Below are positions 55,102-63,742 of a stretch of 64,000 nucleotides of DNA, one piece after another. The position numbers were made by a program, and so were the translations under genes. A model generated the notes under the pieces. The model did not search any database. It was not told where the DNA came from and saw only the letters and a list, made by a program, of their open reading frames with translations. This DNA comes from Paenibacillus algicola (GTDB lineage Bacteria; Bacillota; Bacilli; Paenibacillales; Paenibacillaceae): the NCBI RefSeq assembly GCF_005577435.1, contig NZ_CP040396.1:3166501-3230500 (forward strand), written 5' to 3'. Position 1 is the first letter of the stretch. Each line of letters starts with the position of its first letter.

Positions 55102-55305
55102 ATGGAAAAGAAATACGTGACCGTGTTTAAGCATAGAGGGTTTGATATTCAGACCCTAAAGACAGCGACCCCTTCACGTGGTGATAATTTAGGGTATACC
55201 ATAAACAACGGTTTTTTCGCAGGTCGCAATTACAGACTGATCGATGATGCGATTGATGATATCGATCGAAAACTAGAAAACGAACAGAATCAGTGTTCGA
55301 TATAA
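55102..55305 (+). CDS. Phage-end hypothetical protein
   Basis: 67 residues, AGGGG 8 nt before the ATG. Begins about 25 nt inside the prophage left end and is the only rightward gene seen there, ending at a bidirectional terminator. Charged C-terminal helix (DDAIDDIDRKLENEQ). Family not recognised; its place and orientation fit a lysogenic conversion gene or an excision-linked protein, but this is speculative. Confidence 0.6.
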   Translation: MEKKYVTVFKHRGFDIQTLKTATPSRGDNLGYTINNGFFAGRNYRLIDDAIDDIDRKLENEQNQCSI

Positions 55306-55312
55306 GAAAGCA

Positions 55313-55343
55313 GAAAGCCGCTCAGTCATTCTGAGCGGCTTTC
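55313..55343. terminator. Bidirectional terminator at the phage left end
   Basis: Perfect stem GAAAGCCGCTCAG/CTGAGCGGCTTTC followed by CCTTTTGG; it overlaps the stop of the leftward gene ending at 55322 and closes both converging units. Confidence 0.85.
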
Positions 55344-55534
55344 CTTTTGGCTTGTTTGATTGCAATATCTGCAATCGTTTTGTAGAGATCATCCAGAGCG
55401 CTGGTTGGTTCGTCACATGGAGGAATGACAATGCCGATGAGTCCGTTTTTTCCTTGGATGTATTTTGTGACGCGCTCCTTTATATCGACCTCTTGTTCAG
55501 GTGGGTTTTGGACAGACGCCTTCATGGGATCCAC
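55322..55534 (-). CDS. Small phage hypothetical protein
   Basis: 70 residues from a GTG at 55534 with GAGGAGGGGG upstream. Charged, with a C-terminal helix (LYKTIADIAIKQAKRKAAQ). Last gene of the leftward phage transcript, 40 nt after arpU. Not recognised. Confidence 0.6.
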   Translation of the reverse strand: MDPMKASVQNPPEQEVDIKERVTKYIQGKNGLIGIVIPPCDEPTSALDDLYKTIADIAIKQAKRKAAQND

Positions 55535-55574
55535 TTTGCTTTGCCCCCTCCTCTGCGCATTTGATTATGTTTAT

Positions 55575-56069
55575 TCAGGATTGACCCTCATCATGTTCGT
55601 CTTGTGGCGTGATTAATTTTTTAATATCGATGATTTTGAAGTAGTCCAGATTAAAGGCCAATCGATAAAATGCAGTCCATCTAATCTTTGCATATAAATC
55701 CTTGCTGATCGGCGGGTTAAAAACAAAGGAGTAGACTTTCATGTCGGTTATTGTTTCGTCCTTCATGTAGCGTTCTTGGATCAAGAGGCGTTCCCGAGGA
55801 TACAGCTTGTTGACCGCCCGTTCCACCTTTTCGCAATAGTTTTGCCTGGCCTGTGGAACGTAGACGTTGTGTATAGCGATGTCTGCCGTTTGATCGCTTG
55901 TCACGTTGGTTGGACCGTGGAACCTCTCTGTGCTGCTTGCCGTTACGCTGGCTTCACGCTCTTCAAATGTTATAGATTTAAAGATTCTGTATTTTTCTAA
56001 AGCCGACTCGACGGCCGCCTGCGTCTTTTTCCTGTCCAGCTCTGGTAATTCAAAAGACATCTGACCCAC
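55575..56069 (-). CDS. arpU: ArpU-type phage late transcription regulator
   Basis: 164 residues from a GTG at 56069 (GAGGTGA upstream); the ATG three codons in is an alternative. N-terminal FELPELDRKKTQAAVESALEKYRIFKS, FEEREASVTAS and ERFHGPTNVTSDQTADIAI are typical of the ArpU/RinA-like sigma-like regulators that switch on phage late genes, followed by a helix-turn-helix (YPRERLLIQERYM). In most Firmicute phages packaging genes follow this gene; here they do not. Confidence 0.88.
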   Translation of the reverse strand: MGQMSFELPELDRKKTQAAVESALEKYRIFKSITFEEREASVTASSTERFHGPTNVTSDQTADIAIHNVYVPQARQNYCEKVERAVNKLYPRERLLIQERYMKDETITDMKVYSFVFNPPISKDLYAKIRWTAFYRLAFNLDYFKIIDIKKLITPQDEHDEGQS

Positions 56070-56123
56070 TTTATCACCTCAATCTTTTGGGGGATCCCCG
56101 GCCGGAGCCGGGGAGTCATCATA

Positions 56124-56600
56124 TTACTGCGGCAGCTCATCTTCGTCCGTCATCGGTGGTCCTTCCTCTGTAGCAGCCTCATCAATCGTCATCTGATTCT
56201 GGTCCACTTCTACTGTGCCGTCATGGTTGATCTTGCCGCGGACACCTTCCCTATATCCCTCCTGCTCTTCCCTGAACTCGTCCAGGCTCATCTGGGATTC
56301 GGTGATGGTCAGATCCACATCGGAGCCGGCCATCTTGTAGAACTCAAATGTCTGAGCAGCTGAAGAGTCACCCTTGACCTCAAACTCCAGGACCGTCTTC
56401 TTGGCATCCTTGGCCGACTTCTTGAATTCTGCCGTCAGCTCGACATCATCCAGCCCGGCGATCGACAGGATCACAACCTCCCGGGTCAGGCTGTTCAGCT
56501 CCGGCTTTTGCTCGTCGTCCCCCTTAACATGGAACTGGACCAGCTCCTTCTTGGAATCCTTCGTTTGCTTATTGAAATGAGCTCTCACGGTTACTGACAT
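56124..56600 (-). CDS. Phage hypothetical protein
   Basis: 158 residues with a strong AGGGGA ribosome site. Contains two copies of an ARFKQ-like beta strand pattern (KELVQFHVKGD near 20 and KTVLEFEVKGD near 70), so it may be a duplicated small beta domain. Acidic C-terminus. Function unknown. Confidence 0.65.
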   Translation of the reverse strand: MSVTVRAHFNKQTKDSKKELVQFHVKGDDEQKPELNSLTREVVILSIAGLDDVELTAEFKKSAKDAKKTVLEFEVKGDSSAAQTFEFYKMAGSDVDLTITESQMSLDEFREEQEGYREGVRGKINHDGTVEVDQNQMTIDEAATEEGPPMTDEDELPQ

Positions 56601-56603
56601 GGT

Positions 56604-57539
56604 TTATTTCCCCTCTCGATTAGTGGATAGACTAATTGCTGGACCTTGCGGCTTAATTTGAACAATGCTTATGTTATGAGGTTGATAATACCCTGGTAAG
56701 ACGAAGGGCGGTGAATCGGCATTGTTGTATTGGTACTCTGGCTGGACATACTCCAATTCAAAATTGAATTCAATCTCTGTATCCGGATGTTTAGCAGCAA
56801 TTTGAACCAATGCATGCGGACCATTATTATCCTGGTGATTTTTTATAAATTCGTTTAATCCTGTCCAATCAAAATGACCATAAACCCCGGTTACATTGAA
56901 GAACAATTCATGTTCCATATTCACAATTGTAGCAGTCAGATAATTCTTATTTGTCAGACTTTCTGCCACTGCCAGCTCTTTACGCTGCTTTAGGAACAGC
57001 TGCTTGAGTGCGTAGAAGTCACAGTTCAGCCTGGCGATCTCTTCTTTGGCTGCAATGGTGGGTACTGGTGGAACGCTTTTCACACGATCAATAACCCATT
57101 GTAGCCCTTGCGCTCTACCCCGTGCGTACGCATCTTCGCTGTTCCAGTGGCTGAGTTCCGCATCAATAAGCCTGATGAAAACATCCTTTTCCAGTCGGTT
57201 GTTCACTGGATTAATGGTGGGTACTGGTGGGGTGTCGATCAGCATTTCAATAAGCATGGGTTCATCCGCCCATTTGATAAAATCATACTTCCCAAGTTCC
57301 ACGCCCCTACATCTAAGCTGCTCTTCCACGGATACGGGCGTTTTTGTCTCGATCCAATGGTCATACCCACCTCTCGTCTTTCCGAAAGGAGCGTAATTTG
57401 TTTCCTTGTCTCTATGAGGTTTATTTACAAACACTTTTACGCTCCCGATCTCATTACGGACTAAGTACCGGAACCCCTTTAAGTGTAAGTAACTCAATTC
57501 AATTTTTTCAGCATCCGTTAGCTTTACTTGGTTATTCAT
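56604..57539 (-). CDS. Phage hypothetical protein (311 residues)
   Basis: GAGGTG before the ATG. The N-terminal part has short phage-family-like motifs (YLVRNEIGSVKVFVNKP, YDHWIE) and the middle has a typical phage DUF-like repeat structure with alternating helices and strands (EEIARLNCDFYALKQLFLKQ). Four nt from the next gene. No enzyme signature recognised. Confidence 0.6.
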   Translation of the reverse strand: MNNQVKLTDAEKIELSYLHLKGFRYLVRNEIGSVKVFVNKPHRDKETNYAPFGKTRGGYDHWIETKTPVSVEEQLRCRGVELGKYDFIKWADEPMLIEMLIDTPPVPTINPVNNRLEKDVFIRLIDAELSHWNSEDAYARGRAQGLQWVIDRVKSVPPVPTIAAKEEIARLNCDFYALKQLFLKQRKELAVAESLTNKNYLTATIVNMEHELFFNVTGVYGHFDWTGLNEFIKNHQDNNGPHALVQIAAKHPDTEIEFNFELEYVQPEYQYNNADSPPFVLPGYYQPHNISIVQIKPQGPAISLSTNREGK

Positions 57540-57542
57540 GGG

Positions 57543-57809
57543 TTACACCTCGCCATCATTTACTTCATGAAGCATGTTGGTTTCCATGACAATGTGGCTT
57601 CTATCCTCAATCTTTTCGATGGTTTTATCTTCGTAATCTACTGCAAAATGTGTCCCGGATAGGATCATTTGCTTGGCATAAGCAAAGATTTCAATTTGAT
57701 CAACCAGTACGATAGCTCCATCTGATTCCATCTGATAAAAGAAACGTTGATCCGGTTCGAGAGTAATTTTGATTTCTTCGAATGATGGCTTTACTTGATT
57801 ATTCTTCAT
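57543..57809 (-). CDS. Small phage hypothetical protein
   Basis: 88 residues from the ATG at 57809 with GGGAGG upstream; the first ATG of the frame has no ribosome site. Overlaps the upstream ASCH gene by 11 nt. Mostly beta strands (DGAIVLVDQIEIFAYAKQ). Function unknown. Confidence 0.6.
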   Translation of the reverse strand: MKNNQVKPSFEEIKITLEPDQRFFYQMESDGAIVLVDQIEIFAYAKQMILSGTHFAVDYEDKTIEKIEDRSHIVMETNMLHEVNDGEV

Positions 57810-58254
57810 TGAACGCCTCCCAATTCCAGAACCCCTGCTGCCCCTTCGCCGGCACAGGCTCATGAAGCGAGTGGACATTGCCCATTTCCCAGGCATACCG
57901 ACCAGGAGAATAATATCCGAACTTATCCTCTTTCAGGCTGACGAGCCTGTCATCCCCGCCAGTACCGTTATACAGCAGCGGCATACGACTCAGATAATCC
58001 GTTCCAATGGACCAGCATTCTGTCACATTGGCGATCGCAATAACCGCACCGGTTGGCAGGTTGTCCGCTGTATATCCATGCCGCGCTAATGCCTCCTTGA
58101 TTTCTGGCTCCTCGCATGCATTCCGATCGATCTTCTTGCCGGCATGGATCGCCAGTTCCCCTCTGTGATTCGTGCGCCATCTGCGAGTTTCGAAATGCTT
58201 CTCACCGAGGGCGATCAGTGTCGCCCATGGTTGGATGATCGTTATGGCTTTCAT
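57799..58254 (-). CDS. ASCH domain protein
   Basis: 151 residues from the ATG at 58254, with AGGGAGAG upstream. Begins MKAITIIQPWATLIALGEKH, FETRRWRT and GELAIHAG, the ASCH domain fold (related to the PUA domain, RNA/modified-base binding). It is often found in phages and next to replication genes. Possible role in RNA or nucleotide handling. Confidence 0.85.
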   Translation of the reverse strand: MKAITIIQPWATLIALGEKHFETRRWRTNHRGELAIHAGKKIDRNACEEPEIKEALARHGYTADNLPTGAVIAIANVTECWSIGTDYLSRMPLLYNGTGGDDRLVSLKEDKFGYYSPGRYAWEMGNVHSLHEPVPAKGQQGFWNWEAFNEE

Positions 58255-58268
58255 CTTGCATCTCTCCC

Positions 58269-58790
58269 TCATGCTCTTTTCGCTCCAAAGCTGAACCGGT
58301 TCCAGTCTCCGTAAAGATCAATTGTCTTTTGTTTGCCGATCTTCCCGGCTTCACTGTGAGTAGCGACTGGAACTGTGGCAGCTTCGTATAGGCCCCAGCC
58401 TTTCTTAATTCGCATTCTGACCGTGTGATACTTTAATTTGTTCTGCTCGGCTAACATAAGCACGATCCGAGGGATTTTCCTGATCGCATCCGTCCCTGCT
58501 TCGCGCATGCTGCCGAAATCTTGTAGTGGCTCGGTGGCAGCCCGTTCCTCACTCCAACCATATACATTGATCCTGCTGGTAAATGTGTAATAGGTAATGC
58601 CGTTTTTCTCAGCCACATCAGCCCAATACTTGTGGTCTGTGATTTTTCGAAGTGGAGTGTTGATGGCCTTGTCCTTTTTCCATCCAAGCAGCCGAACTCT
58701 GCGATTCAGGTTTTCCGGATCTACACCGTTCTTTTGAGCCTGATTGTATTCATCAGGTGTGATGTAAAAGTAGTGGCTCATATCGTTCAT
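58269..58790 (-). CDS. Phage protein with three HTH-like repeats
   Basis: 173 residues. Three similar segments: NGVDPENLNRRVRLLGWKKD, NGITYYTFTSRINVYGWSEE and NKLKYHTVRMRIKKGWGLYE, each followed by A-x-T/N-x-P. This helix-turn-helix module recurs in phage DNA-binding proteins. Start is uncertain because the GGAGG lies only a few nt from the first ATG; the ATG at 58781 is the alternative. Confidence 0.7.
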   Translation of the reverse strand: MNDMSHYFYITPDEYNQAQKNGVDPENLNRRVRLLGWKKDKAINTPLRKITDHKYWADVAEKNGITYYTFTSRINVYGWSEERAATEPLQDFGSMREAGTDAIRKIPRIVLMLAEQNKLKYHTVRMRIKKGWGLYEAATVPVATHSEAGKIGKQKTIDLYGDWNRFSFGAKRA

Positions 58791-58806
58791 ATCCCTCCTT
58801 CAAAAC

Positions 58807-59409
58807 TTACACATCCATCTGATCGGCAATAAAGAAATTCCCCCACTCATCTCTTTCCAAGTGGTCACCATTCGCCTTCCTCACCTTCAGCTTTTGCCCG
58901 CACTTCCGGCAGCTGACCGTCGTCTGATCCTCTTTGATGTAGTCATTCGATTTATCTTTACATGAGCTGTTTTTGCACCAATACCGGAGCCTGTAATGTG
59001 GCACGCCTTCTTTGTATTTAATGCCAGTCTTGTACCACTCCGGTTTACCTTGCTCTTCCTCCTGAATGGTCCCCAGCCTCTCTCCGATCGTAGAGCTGAG
59101 TGTTCTGGCTGAATTTATAAATTCAGGCTTCATGATCTCTGGCTTTTGAAAAACGTCCCTCACCACACCGCTAAGAAAACTCTTTTCAGGTTTCACAGGC
59201 AGGTCTTCCAAGGGGAGTATCGTTTCATGCTGCTCCAGCTTCCCAGGTGCCGACCCTTTGATTTCAATTTCCGGGATTTGAATATCTTCGTGCTGCCCCA
59301 TTAGGTTGAAGAACCCTCGAAGCACTTTATGCTGGCTGGCTTCGGATGCTTCGGTAATTTCAAGGCTTCCTGCAGCTTTATCAGTTCGAACATGTATTTT
59401 GATGGTCAT
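58807..59409 (-). CDS. Phage protein with C-terminal zinc ribbon
   Basis: 200 residues from the ATG at 59409 (GGAGG, 8-nt spacer). Acidic, mostly disordered-looking N-terminus; near the C-terminus RYWCKNSSC, then CRKCGQKLKV, two Cys pairs that form a zinc ribbon. Candidate nucleic-acid-binding protein. Cotranscribed with the replication genes. Confidence 0.65.
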   Translation of the reverse strand: MTIKIHVRTDKAAGSLEITEASEASQHKVLRGFFNLMGQHEDIQIPEIEIKGSAPGKLEQHETILPLEDLPVKPEKSFLSGVVRDVFQKPEIMKPEFINSARTLSSTIGERLGTIQEEEQGKPEWYKTGIKYKEGVPHYRLRYWCKNSSCKDKSNDYIKEDQTTVSCRKCGQKLKVRKANGDHLERDEWGNFFIADQMDV

Positions 59410-59427
59410 ATCAAAACCCTCCACGGT

Positions 59428-60195
59428 TCAATTTACTAGTTTTCGGCGCTTGAAATCGAAACCCATACGTTCCAGTTTGCCTCTAACACCCAAAGCACTT
59501 TTTCCAAGTGTCTGCCCTATCGTTTCATAGCTGTATCCCTCTTGAGCCATCTTGACCAGAGTCTCTACCTCGGCAGGCGTGTACTTGATATGGTTGTTCA
59601 GCCTCACAGGACGGTACTTAAGTTTCAAATCATGAATGCGACGCTTAACTGCTGATTCTGAACGATTAAACATGGCGGCCAGCTCAGGGTACGTAATCGA
59701 GGTTTTAAGAATTTGAGCAAGCTGCTGATCTTCACCAGGAGTCCAATCAACAGACTGGACGGTCTTTTGAGATCGAAGCTGATCTGCTTTCCGTTTGATT
59801 TTCGCCCAATCGGGTTCTGGGCCCAGGGTGTTCTGCTCCATCTTTGCTAGATTAAGAAGTTCTTTATGCTGCTCAGCCCATTTCCAGAAGTCGGCGTATG
59901 CAATAACGAGTACCCTAGCCCTCTCTGCAAAAAGCTTCTTTTTGGCCGGCATGCCGTAACGGGTGATCCAATTTTTCATGATGCAGTATTCACGATCTAA
60001 TGCCTTACCAAGCTGACAAACGGTGATGCCGTCAAAGTTCATCCTAGGATCTTGCAGTCCGATTCGCTGCGCTTTGAGTTTCACGGCGTTCACGCTTTTA
60101 CCCAGGCGATTGGCGATGCCTTTGATACTTGTCGCCCCCCACTGATCCTGAAGGTAAACAAGTTCCTCTTGCGTCCAATTTGGTTTACACCCCAT
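59428..60195 (-). CDS. Phage DNA-binding protein with repeated Myb/SANT-like HTH domains
   Basis: 255 residues, GGAGGG before the ATG. Three Myb/SANT-like units: WTQEELVYLQDQWGATSIK, WTPGEDQQLAQILKTSITY and YTPAEVETLVKMAQEGYSY, each with an xIA/LA-Nx-LGKSxxAVKxK recognition helix; in between, ITVCQLGKALDREYCIMKNW is another HTH. Such multi-HTH proteins are common phage regulators. It precedes the small HTH-like protein and the RuvC-like gene. Confidence 0.75.
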   Translation of the reverse strand: MGCKPNWTQEELVYLQDQWGATSIKGIANRLGKSVNAVKLKAQRIGLQDPRMNFDGITVCQLGKALDREYCIMKNWITRYGMPAKKKLFAERARVLVIAYADFWKWAEQHKELLNLAKMEQNTLGPEPDWAKIKRKADQLRSQKTVQSVDWTPGEDQQLAQILKTSITYPELAAMFNRSESAVKRRIHDLKLKYRPVRLNNHIKYTPAEVETLVKMAQEGYSYETIGQTLGKSALGVRGKLERMGFDFKRRKLVN

Positions 60196-60210
60196 GCTTT
60201 CCCACCCTCC

Positions 60211-60648
60211 TCAGTTCCTCGTATCGAGCTTCAGTTCTATGGCCATCCTGCAGATATCAAACTTGCTCCGTTTCAAAATTTGTGCAGCAGCCGAGCGGTT
60301 CTTGCGGTAACCCTTATAATTCTTGATCATCCACTCGCGCTCAGTGTCACTCATCTGCAGAGGCGGCTCTGGAGGCTCCTCCACCTTTTGTGGAGGCAAG
60401 ATAATCGAGTCCTCGTCATGGGTGAGATCGTATTCGCCTTTTTGAATTCGTATCAGCACATTTCTTTTGTACAATGCTGACATCTGAGCCACGAACGTGC
60501 CGCGAGAGACATTGGCTTTTATAGCAGCCACAGTATAATCTCGGTGCATGAAATAGGCTTTCAAGATTTTGTATAATCCCTTGGAAATGTATCCCTGACC
60601 TAAAAAGTGTTCGAGACGTTCCTTAATCTCTGGCTCCAATCTGGACAC
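60211..60648 (-). CDS. Phage hypothetical protein with HTH-like segment
   Basis: 145 residues from a GTG at 60648, which has AGGAG 8 nt upstream; a longer frame overlaps the RuvC-like gene and lacks a site. Helical, with FVAQMSALYKRNVLI resembling a winged helix and ending in SAAAQILKRSKFDICRMAIE. The Pro-rich central stretch is a linker. Confidence 0.6.
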   Translation of the reverse strand: MSRLEPEIKERLEHFLGQGYISKGLYKILKAYFMHRDYTVAAIKANVSRGTFVAQMSALYKRNVLIRIQKGEYDLTHDEDSIILPPQKVEEPPEPPLQMSDTEREWMIKNYKGYRKNRSAAAQILKRSKFDICRMAIELKLDTRN

Positions 60649-60664
60649 TGTTTCCACTCCTTTC

Positions 60665-61327
60665 TCAAAATAAGATCGTTTGTTCCGCGTTTTGGGTGTG
60701 ACTATCCCCCGCCGCAGGCTTCCCCCGGCGCTTGGTCGTTTTTGATTTTGGCTTTTTTGGCTTTTTGACGGTATCCGGATCAATGATGGCCATGATGACC
60801 TCTTGCTGGTACACCGGATATTCTTCGAGCTGCTGGCCGTTTCTGACCCGGTACACAGCCTCTGCGATCATGGAGAGCACGTAGGCATCTGCGATGTTGT
60901 CCGATGCTGCTCTATATCCCCAGTGATCGAATACAGCGTCAATGACAAGCTGTTTTGCTTCTTTGCCCTTAAGCCTCTTCTTACTTCCCGGCTCCCCGAC
61001 CCACTCTGAAACCTGGACAAATTTCTTCAACTGGTTCGGCCGCGGCGAGATGAATCCGCCTGTTACTCTGTCTGCCGCCATCCGCGCCGCCCAGTTGCAT
61101 CCGCTGCTGACTTTGTTAGTGTCCTGAGCATCCAGTGCAAATCCTTCAATGCCTACCACATCACCTGGCTTCAGGTGCCGTAGAATCTCATCGTGCAGCG
61201 TCCGGACCATCCGAGGGGTGTCTGCCTTGATCCCAGTTATCTCCTTCGCTCTCAGTAGCGTGCCGTCCAGGTCCCGGGCGACAAATCCGGTTTTAGTGGC
61301 CGGGTCAATTCCGACAAAGCGAGTCAT
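60665..61327 (-). CDS. RuvC-like Holliday junction resolvase, phage type
   Basis: 220 residues from the ATG at 61327 with GGAG 8 nt upstream; the start overlaps the MazG-like stop by 4 nt. RNase H fold catalytic acids: Asp in VGIDPATKTG, Glu in GIEGFAL and a C-terminal Asp in ASDNIADAYVL. It should cut branched DNA during phage recombination or packaging. The C-terminal tail is basic and Lys-rich. Confidence 0.8.
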   Translation of the reverse strand: MTRFVGIDPATKTGFVARDLDGTLLRAKEITGIKADTPRMVRTLHDEILRHLKPGDVVGIEGFALDAQDTNKVSSGCNWAARMAADRVTGGFISPRPNQLKKFVQVSEWVGEPGSKKRLKGKEAKQLVIDAVFDHWGYRAASDNIADAYVLSMIAEAVYRVRNGQQLEEYPVYQQEVIMAIIDPDTVKKPKKPKSKTTKRRGKPAAGDSHTQNAEQTILF

Positions 61328-61653
61328 CTTGAGATCTCCCAATTCCGCTGCCGAGCATATTCCTTGATCTTATACAAGTGATCAGTGTTGGCCCGTCGGA
61401 TTACGTTATCGACCACCCTGGTTGCTTCTTGTGGCGGCAGCATCTCCCGTGCCTGCTGCCGGATCAGCCCGATCGTTACCTGCGGCACATCCATCAGCTC
61501 GCTGAGCATCCGGCGCTGATCAAAGTCCGCGGCTTCGACTTCTTCAATGAGCTCATTCACTTCTTCCTGCAGCTTGAGCCGCAGGTCCCCAGGCTGGTAC
61601 CCTTTCACCGGGTAGTCAATCACCGGCACGGCCAGCACTATAAATTCCTGCAT
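61324..61653 (-). CDS. MazG-like phage pyrophosphohydrolase
   Basis: 109 residues. The segment LKLQEEVNELIEEVEAADFD, then LSELMDVPQVTIGLI has the E-x2-E ... E-x2-D metal pattern of MazG/dUTPase-like all-alpha NTP pyrophosphohydrolases. It may clear (d)NTP or ppGpp-like nucleotides during infection. Overlaps the RuvC-like gene by 4 nt. Confidence 0.7.
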   Translation of the reverse strand: MQEFIVLAVPVIDYPVKGYQPGDLRLKLQEEVNELIEEVEAADFDQRRMLSELMDVPQVTIGLIRQQAREMLPPQEATRVVDNVIRRANTDHLYKIKEYARQRNWEISR

Positions 61654-61670
61654 CCATTTCTCCTCGCTTT

Positions 61671-62048
61671 CTAATCATCCAGCCAGCTGGACATGTTTCT
61701 CTTTGATGGTGCTGGTGCCGTTTCTACCGGCTGCTGTGGTTCTTGCTGAGGCGGTTCGGGCTTTGCCTCTTCCTTCTGCTTTGGTGGATCTTCTACAGCC
61801 TTTGGCTCTCCGAGATCCTGCCATTCCCACTTGAGTATTCGGTACTGCTCACGCAACCCTGGGTAGGACTGTACCATTAGGCCACGGCGGTAATATTGGA
61901 TGAGGCTTGCCGTACGGTCATAGATAAGCCGCTTCTTCTCTTTTATGCCTTCGGATAAAAGCGGATCCTCGAGCTCAATAGCCAATTTAACAAGTCCGTC
62001 CAGAGCCTTCTTGTATTGATCATCGTTTTGAATGAGCTTCCCTTTCAC
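61671..62048 (-). CDS. Phage hypothetical protein
   Basis: 125 residues from a GTG at 62048 with AAGGTGA upstream; overlaps the end of the DnaB gene by 29 nt. Helical N-terminal half with KKALDGLVKLAIELEDPLLSE, then a long Pro/Glu/Gln-rich tail ending in WLDD. The tail suggests a protein-contact role in the replication complex, but no family was recognised. Confidence 0.6.
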   Translation of the reverse strand: MKGKLIQNDDQYKKALDGLVKLAIELEDPLLSEGIKEKKRLIYDRTASLIQYYRRGLMVQSYPGLREQYRILKWEWQDLGEPKAVEDPPKQKEEAKPEPPQQEPQQPVETAPAPSKRNMSSWLDD

Positions 62049-63363
62049 GCTCTCTCACCTTCTCTGCGAGCTTTTCTTTTTGTTCTTTGGTCATATTGAT
62101 AAAACGGCCGGTTTCGTTCTCGAACACCATTTCAAATGTTCCGGTACCGATGTCCCGCCCCTTGGCTACGATCAACTCGACGATCTTCTTCTTGATCGTG
62201 TCGGCATTGTAGTACTCGTCCCGGTAAAGGAAGGTTACTACGTCTGCATCGCTCTCGATATCTCCAGACTCACGCAGGTCGGACATCAAAGGGCGCTTGT
62301 CCGGCCTCTTTTCACAATCCCTGCCGACCGCAGAGATCGCGACCACAGACACAGCCATTTCCCGAGCAATACCTTTGAGGACTTTCGTGATGTGCCCAAT
62401 CCTCTCGTTGTTTTTTGTGAACTTGCGCTCCGTGTTAAGGAACTGAAGGTAATCCACATATACAACCAGCTTGGAGTGTTTCTTCTTCAGCTGCTTCACC
62501 TGCTGCCGCACATACTCCACGGTGGAGCCCGGAGTATCATCGATATATAGATTTCTGCTGGCGATGATCTCAACGGCCTTGCTGTATGAATCCCAGTCGT
62601 TATCCGACATCAAGCCGGACTTAATCCTTTTGTTCTTCACACCTCCAATGATGGATACCAGTCTCTCCACCATCTTCAGGGCACTCATTTCCAGCGAGAA
62701 GATCACTGCTGCCCATCCGTCTTTAGTAACGGCATTCATGTCGTTCAATACATACTGCGTCTTCCCCATGCTGGGCCGAGCGGCGATGATTTCAAGGTCT
62801 CCCGGCTGATGGCCACCACTCATTTGACTGATGTCATCATTGGCCGTCTTCGCACCAGTAACGCCGCTGCATTGTGCCCGTTTCATGATGGTTAAGCCAT
62901 GACCGTCCAGGAGTGAAGCCATGTGGACCGGCCCTGACCCTTCCTGACCTCGCTGCAGTTCTGCGAGCTGGTTCATTTTGAGTCGGAGCTCAGATAGGTC
63001 TCCTCCGCCTCCCGCGGCAATCTGCTGCCCCATCTCCTGCAGCTCTCGCTGAATCCTGCTGGCTCGTACACTTTCTTGGTAATGATTGAAGCTAGATGTG
63101 CTCGGAATTGATGATCTCAGGGACATGATCCTGTTCAGGCCACCCACTCGCTGCAGCCGCTCCCCCCACTTGGTAACCAAGAGTACAGGATCAAACGGTT
63201 CCTTCTCTCCTTCGAAGTGTTCCTTGGCATATTGGAGCACTTTGAACAACGTACGATTTTCTTCGAAGTCACTGAAATCCTCTGCGGTCAGGTAACATCC
63301 ATCCATGAGCTCATGATCTTTTAGCAGTGACCCAAGCACCGCGCGTTCTGCTTCAAGATTCAT
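62020..63363 (-). CDS. Replicative DNA helicase, DnaB type
   Basis: 447 residues. N-terminal DnaB domain (LEAERAVLGSLLKDHELMDG) and RecA-fold helicase with Walker A AARPSMGKTQ (Lys201), Walker B VVYVDYLQFL and DRDCEKRPDKRP, and RESGDIESDADVVTFLYRDEYY. It unwinds the phage origin and is delivered by the loader encoded just upstream, whose stop overlaps it by 11 nt. Confidence 0.95.
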   Translation of the reverse strand: MNLEAERAVLGSLLKDHELMDGCYLTAEDFSDFEENRTLFKVLQYAKEHFEGEKEPFDPVLLVTKWGERLQRVGGLNRIMSLRSSIPSTSSFNHYQESVRASRIQRELQEMGQQIAAGGGGDLSELRLKMNQLAELQRGQEGSGPVHMASLLDGHGLTIMKRAQCSGVTGAKTANDDISQMSGGHQPGDLEIIAARPSMGKTQYVLNDMNAVTKDGWAAVIFSLEMSALKMVERLVSIIGGVKNKRIKSGLMSDNDWDSYSKAVEIIASRNLYIDDTPGSTVEYVRQQVKQLKKKHSKLVVYVDYLQFLNTERKFTKNNERIGHITKVLKGIAREMAVSVVAISAVGRDCEKRPDKRPLMSDLRESGDIESDADVVTFLYRDEYYNADTIKKKIVELIVAKGRDIGTGTFEMVFENETGRFINMTKEQKEKLAEKVREREREAHSKR

Positions 63364-63742
63364 CGTTATTCACCCGCATGCTAGCAAAGAGTTTCTCAAG
63401 CCGGTTCGCGATATGATCCGGCATGGGTTTGACTTCTTCCCTCTCGTGGTATTCCTTAAGCTCAAGCAGCTGCTGCTCTTGTTCCCTTCGCTGGAGCTCA
63501 TAGATGGAGTATGTCTCTGGTTCGGTGCAAGCCTGATATATTTCTGCTGGAGTAGGGGCGAATTTGGTGTTGATCCGGCAAAGTTCTCTGGTCTTTTGTA
63601 TCGCTATTTCGGTTGGGATGTCCTGGAGAATGTCATGCCAGACCGCTACCTCTTCTGCAACTTGTGTATCATCTGCCGTCCGGAAGCTCCGGTAAGCCCC
63701 GGCGATGTACTTCATCAGTGATATCACGTCTTTCCGATCCAC
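63353..63742 (-). CDS. Helicase loader/inhibitor, G39P-like
   Basis: 129 residues from a GTG at 63742 with AGGAG 10 nt upstream; the longest frame has no site. The helical N-terminal segment MKYIAGAYRSFRTAD and WHDILQDIPTEIAIQKTRELC match SPP1 G39P-type loaders, also about 126 residues. Loads the helicase encoded next on phage DNA. Its 5' end overlaps the partial replisome gene by 74 nt. Confidence 0.75.
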   Translation of the reverse strand: MDRKDVISLMKYIAGAYRSFRTADDTQVAEEVAVWHDILQDIPTEIAIQKTRELCRINTKFAPTPAEIYQACTEPETYSIYELQRREQEQQLLELKEYHEREEVKPMPDHIANRLEKLFASMRVNNDES

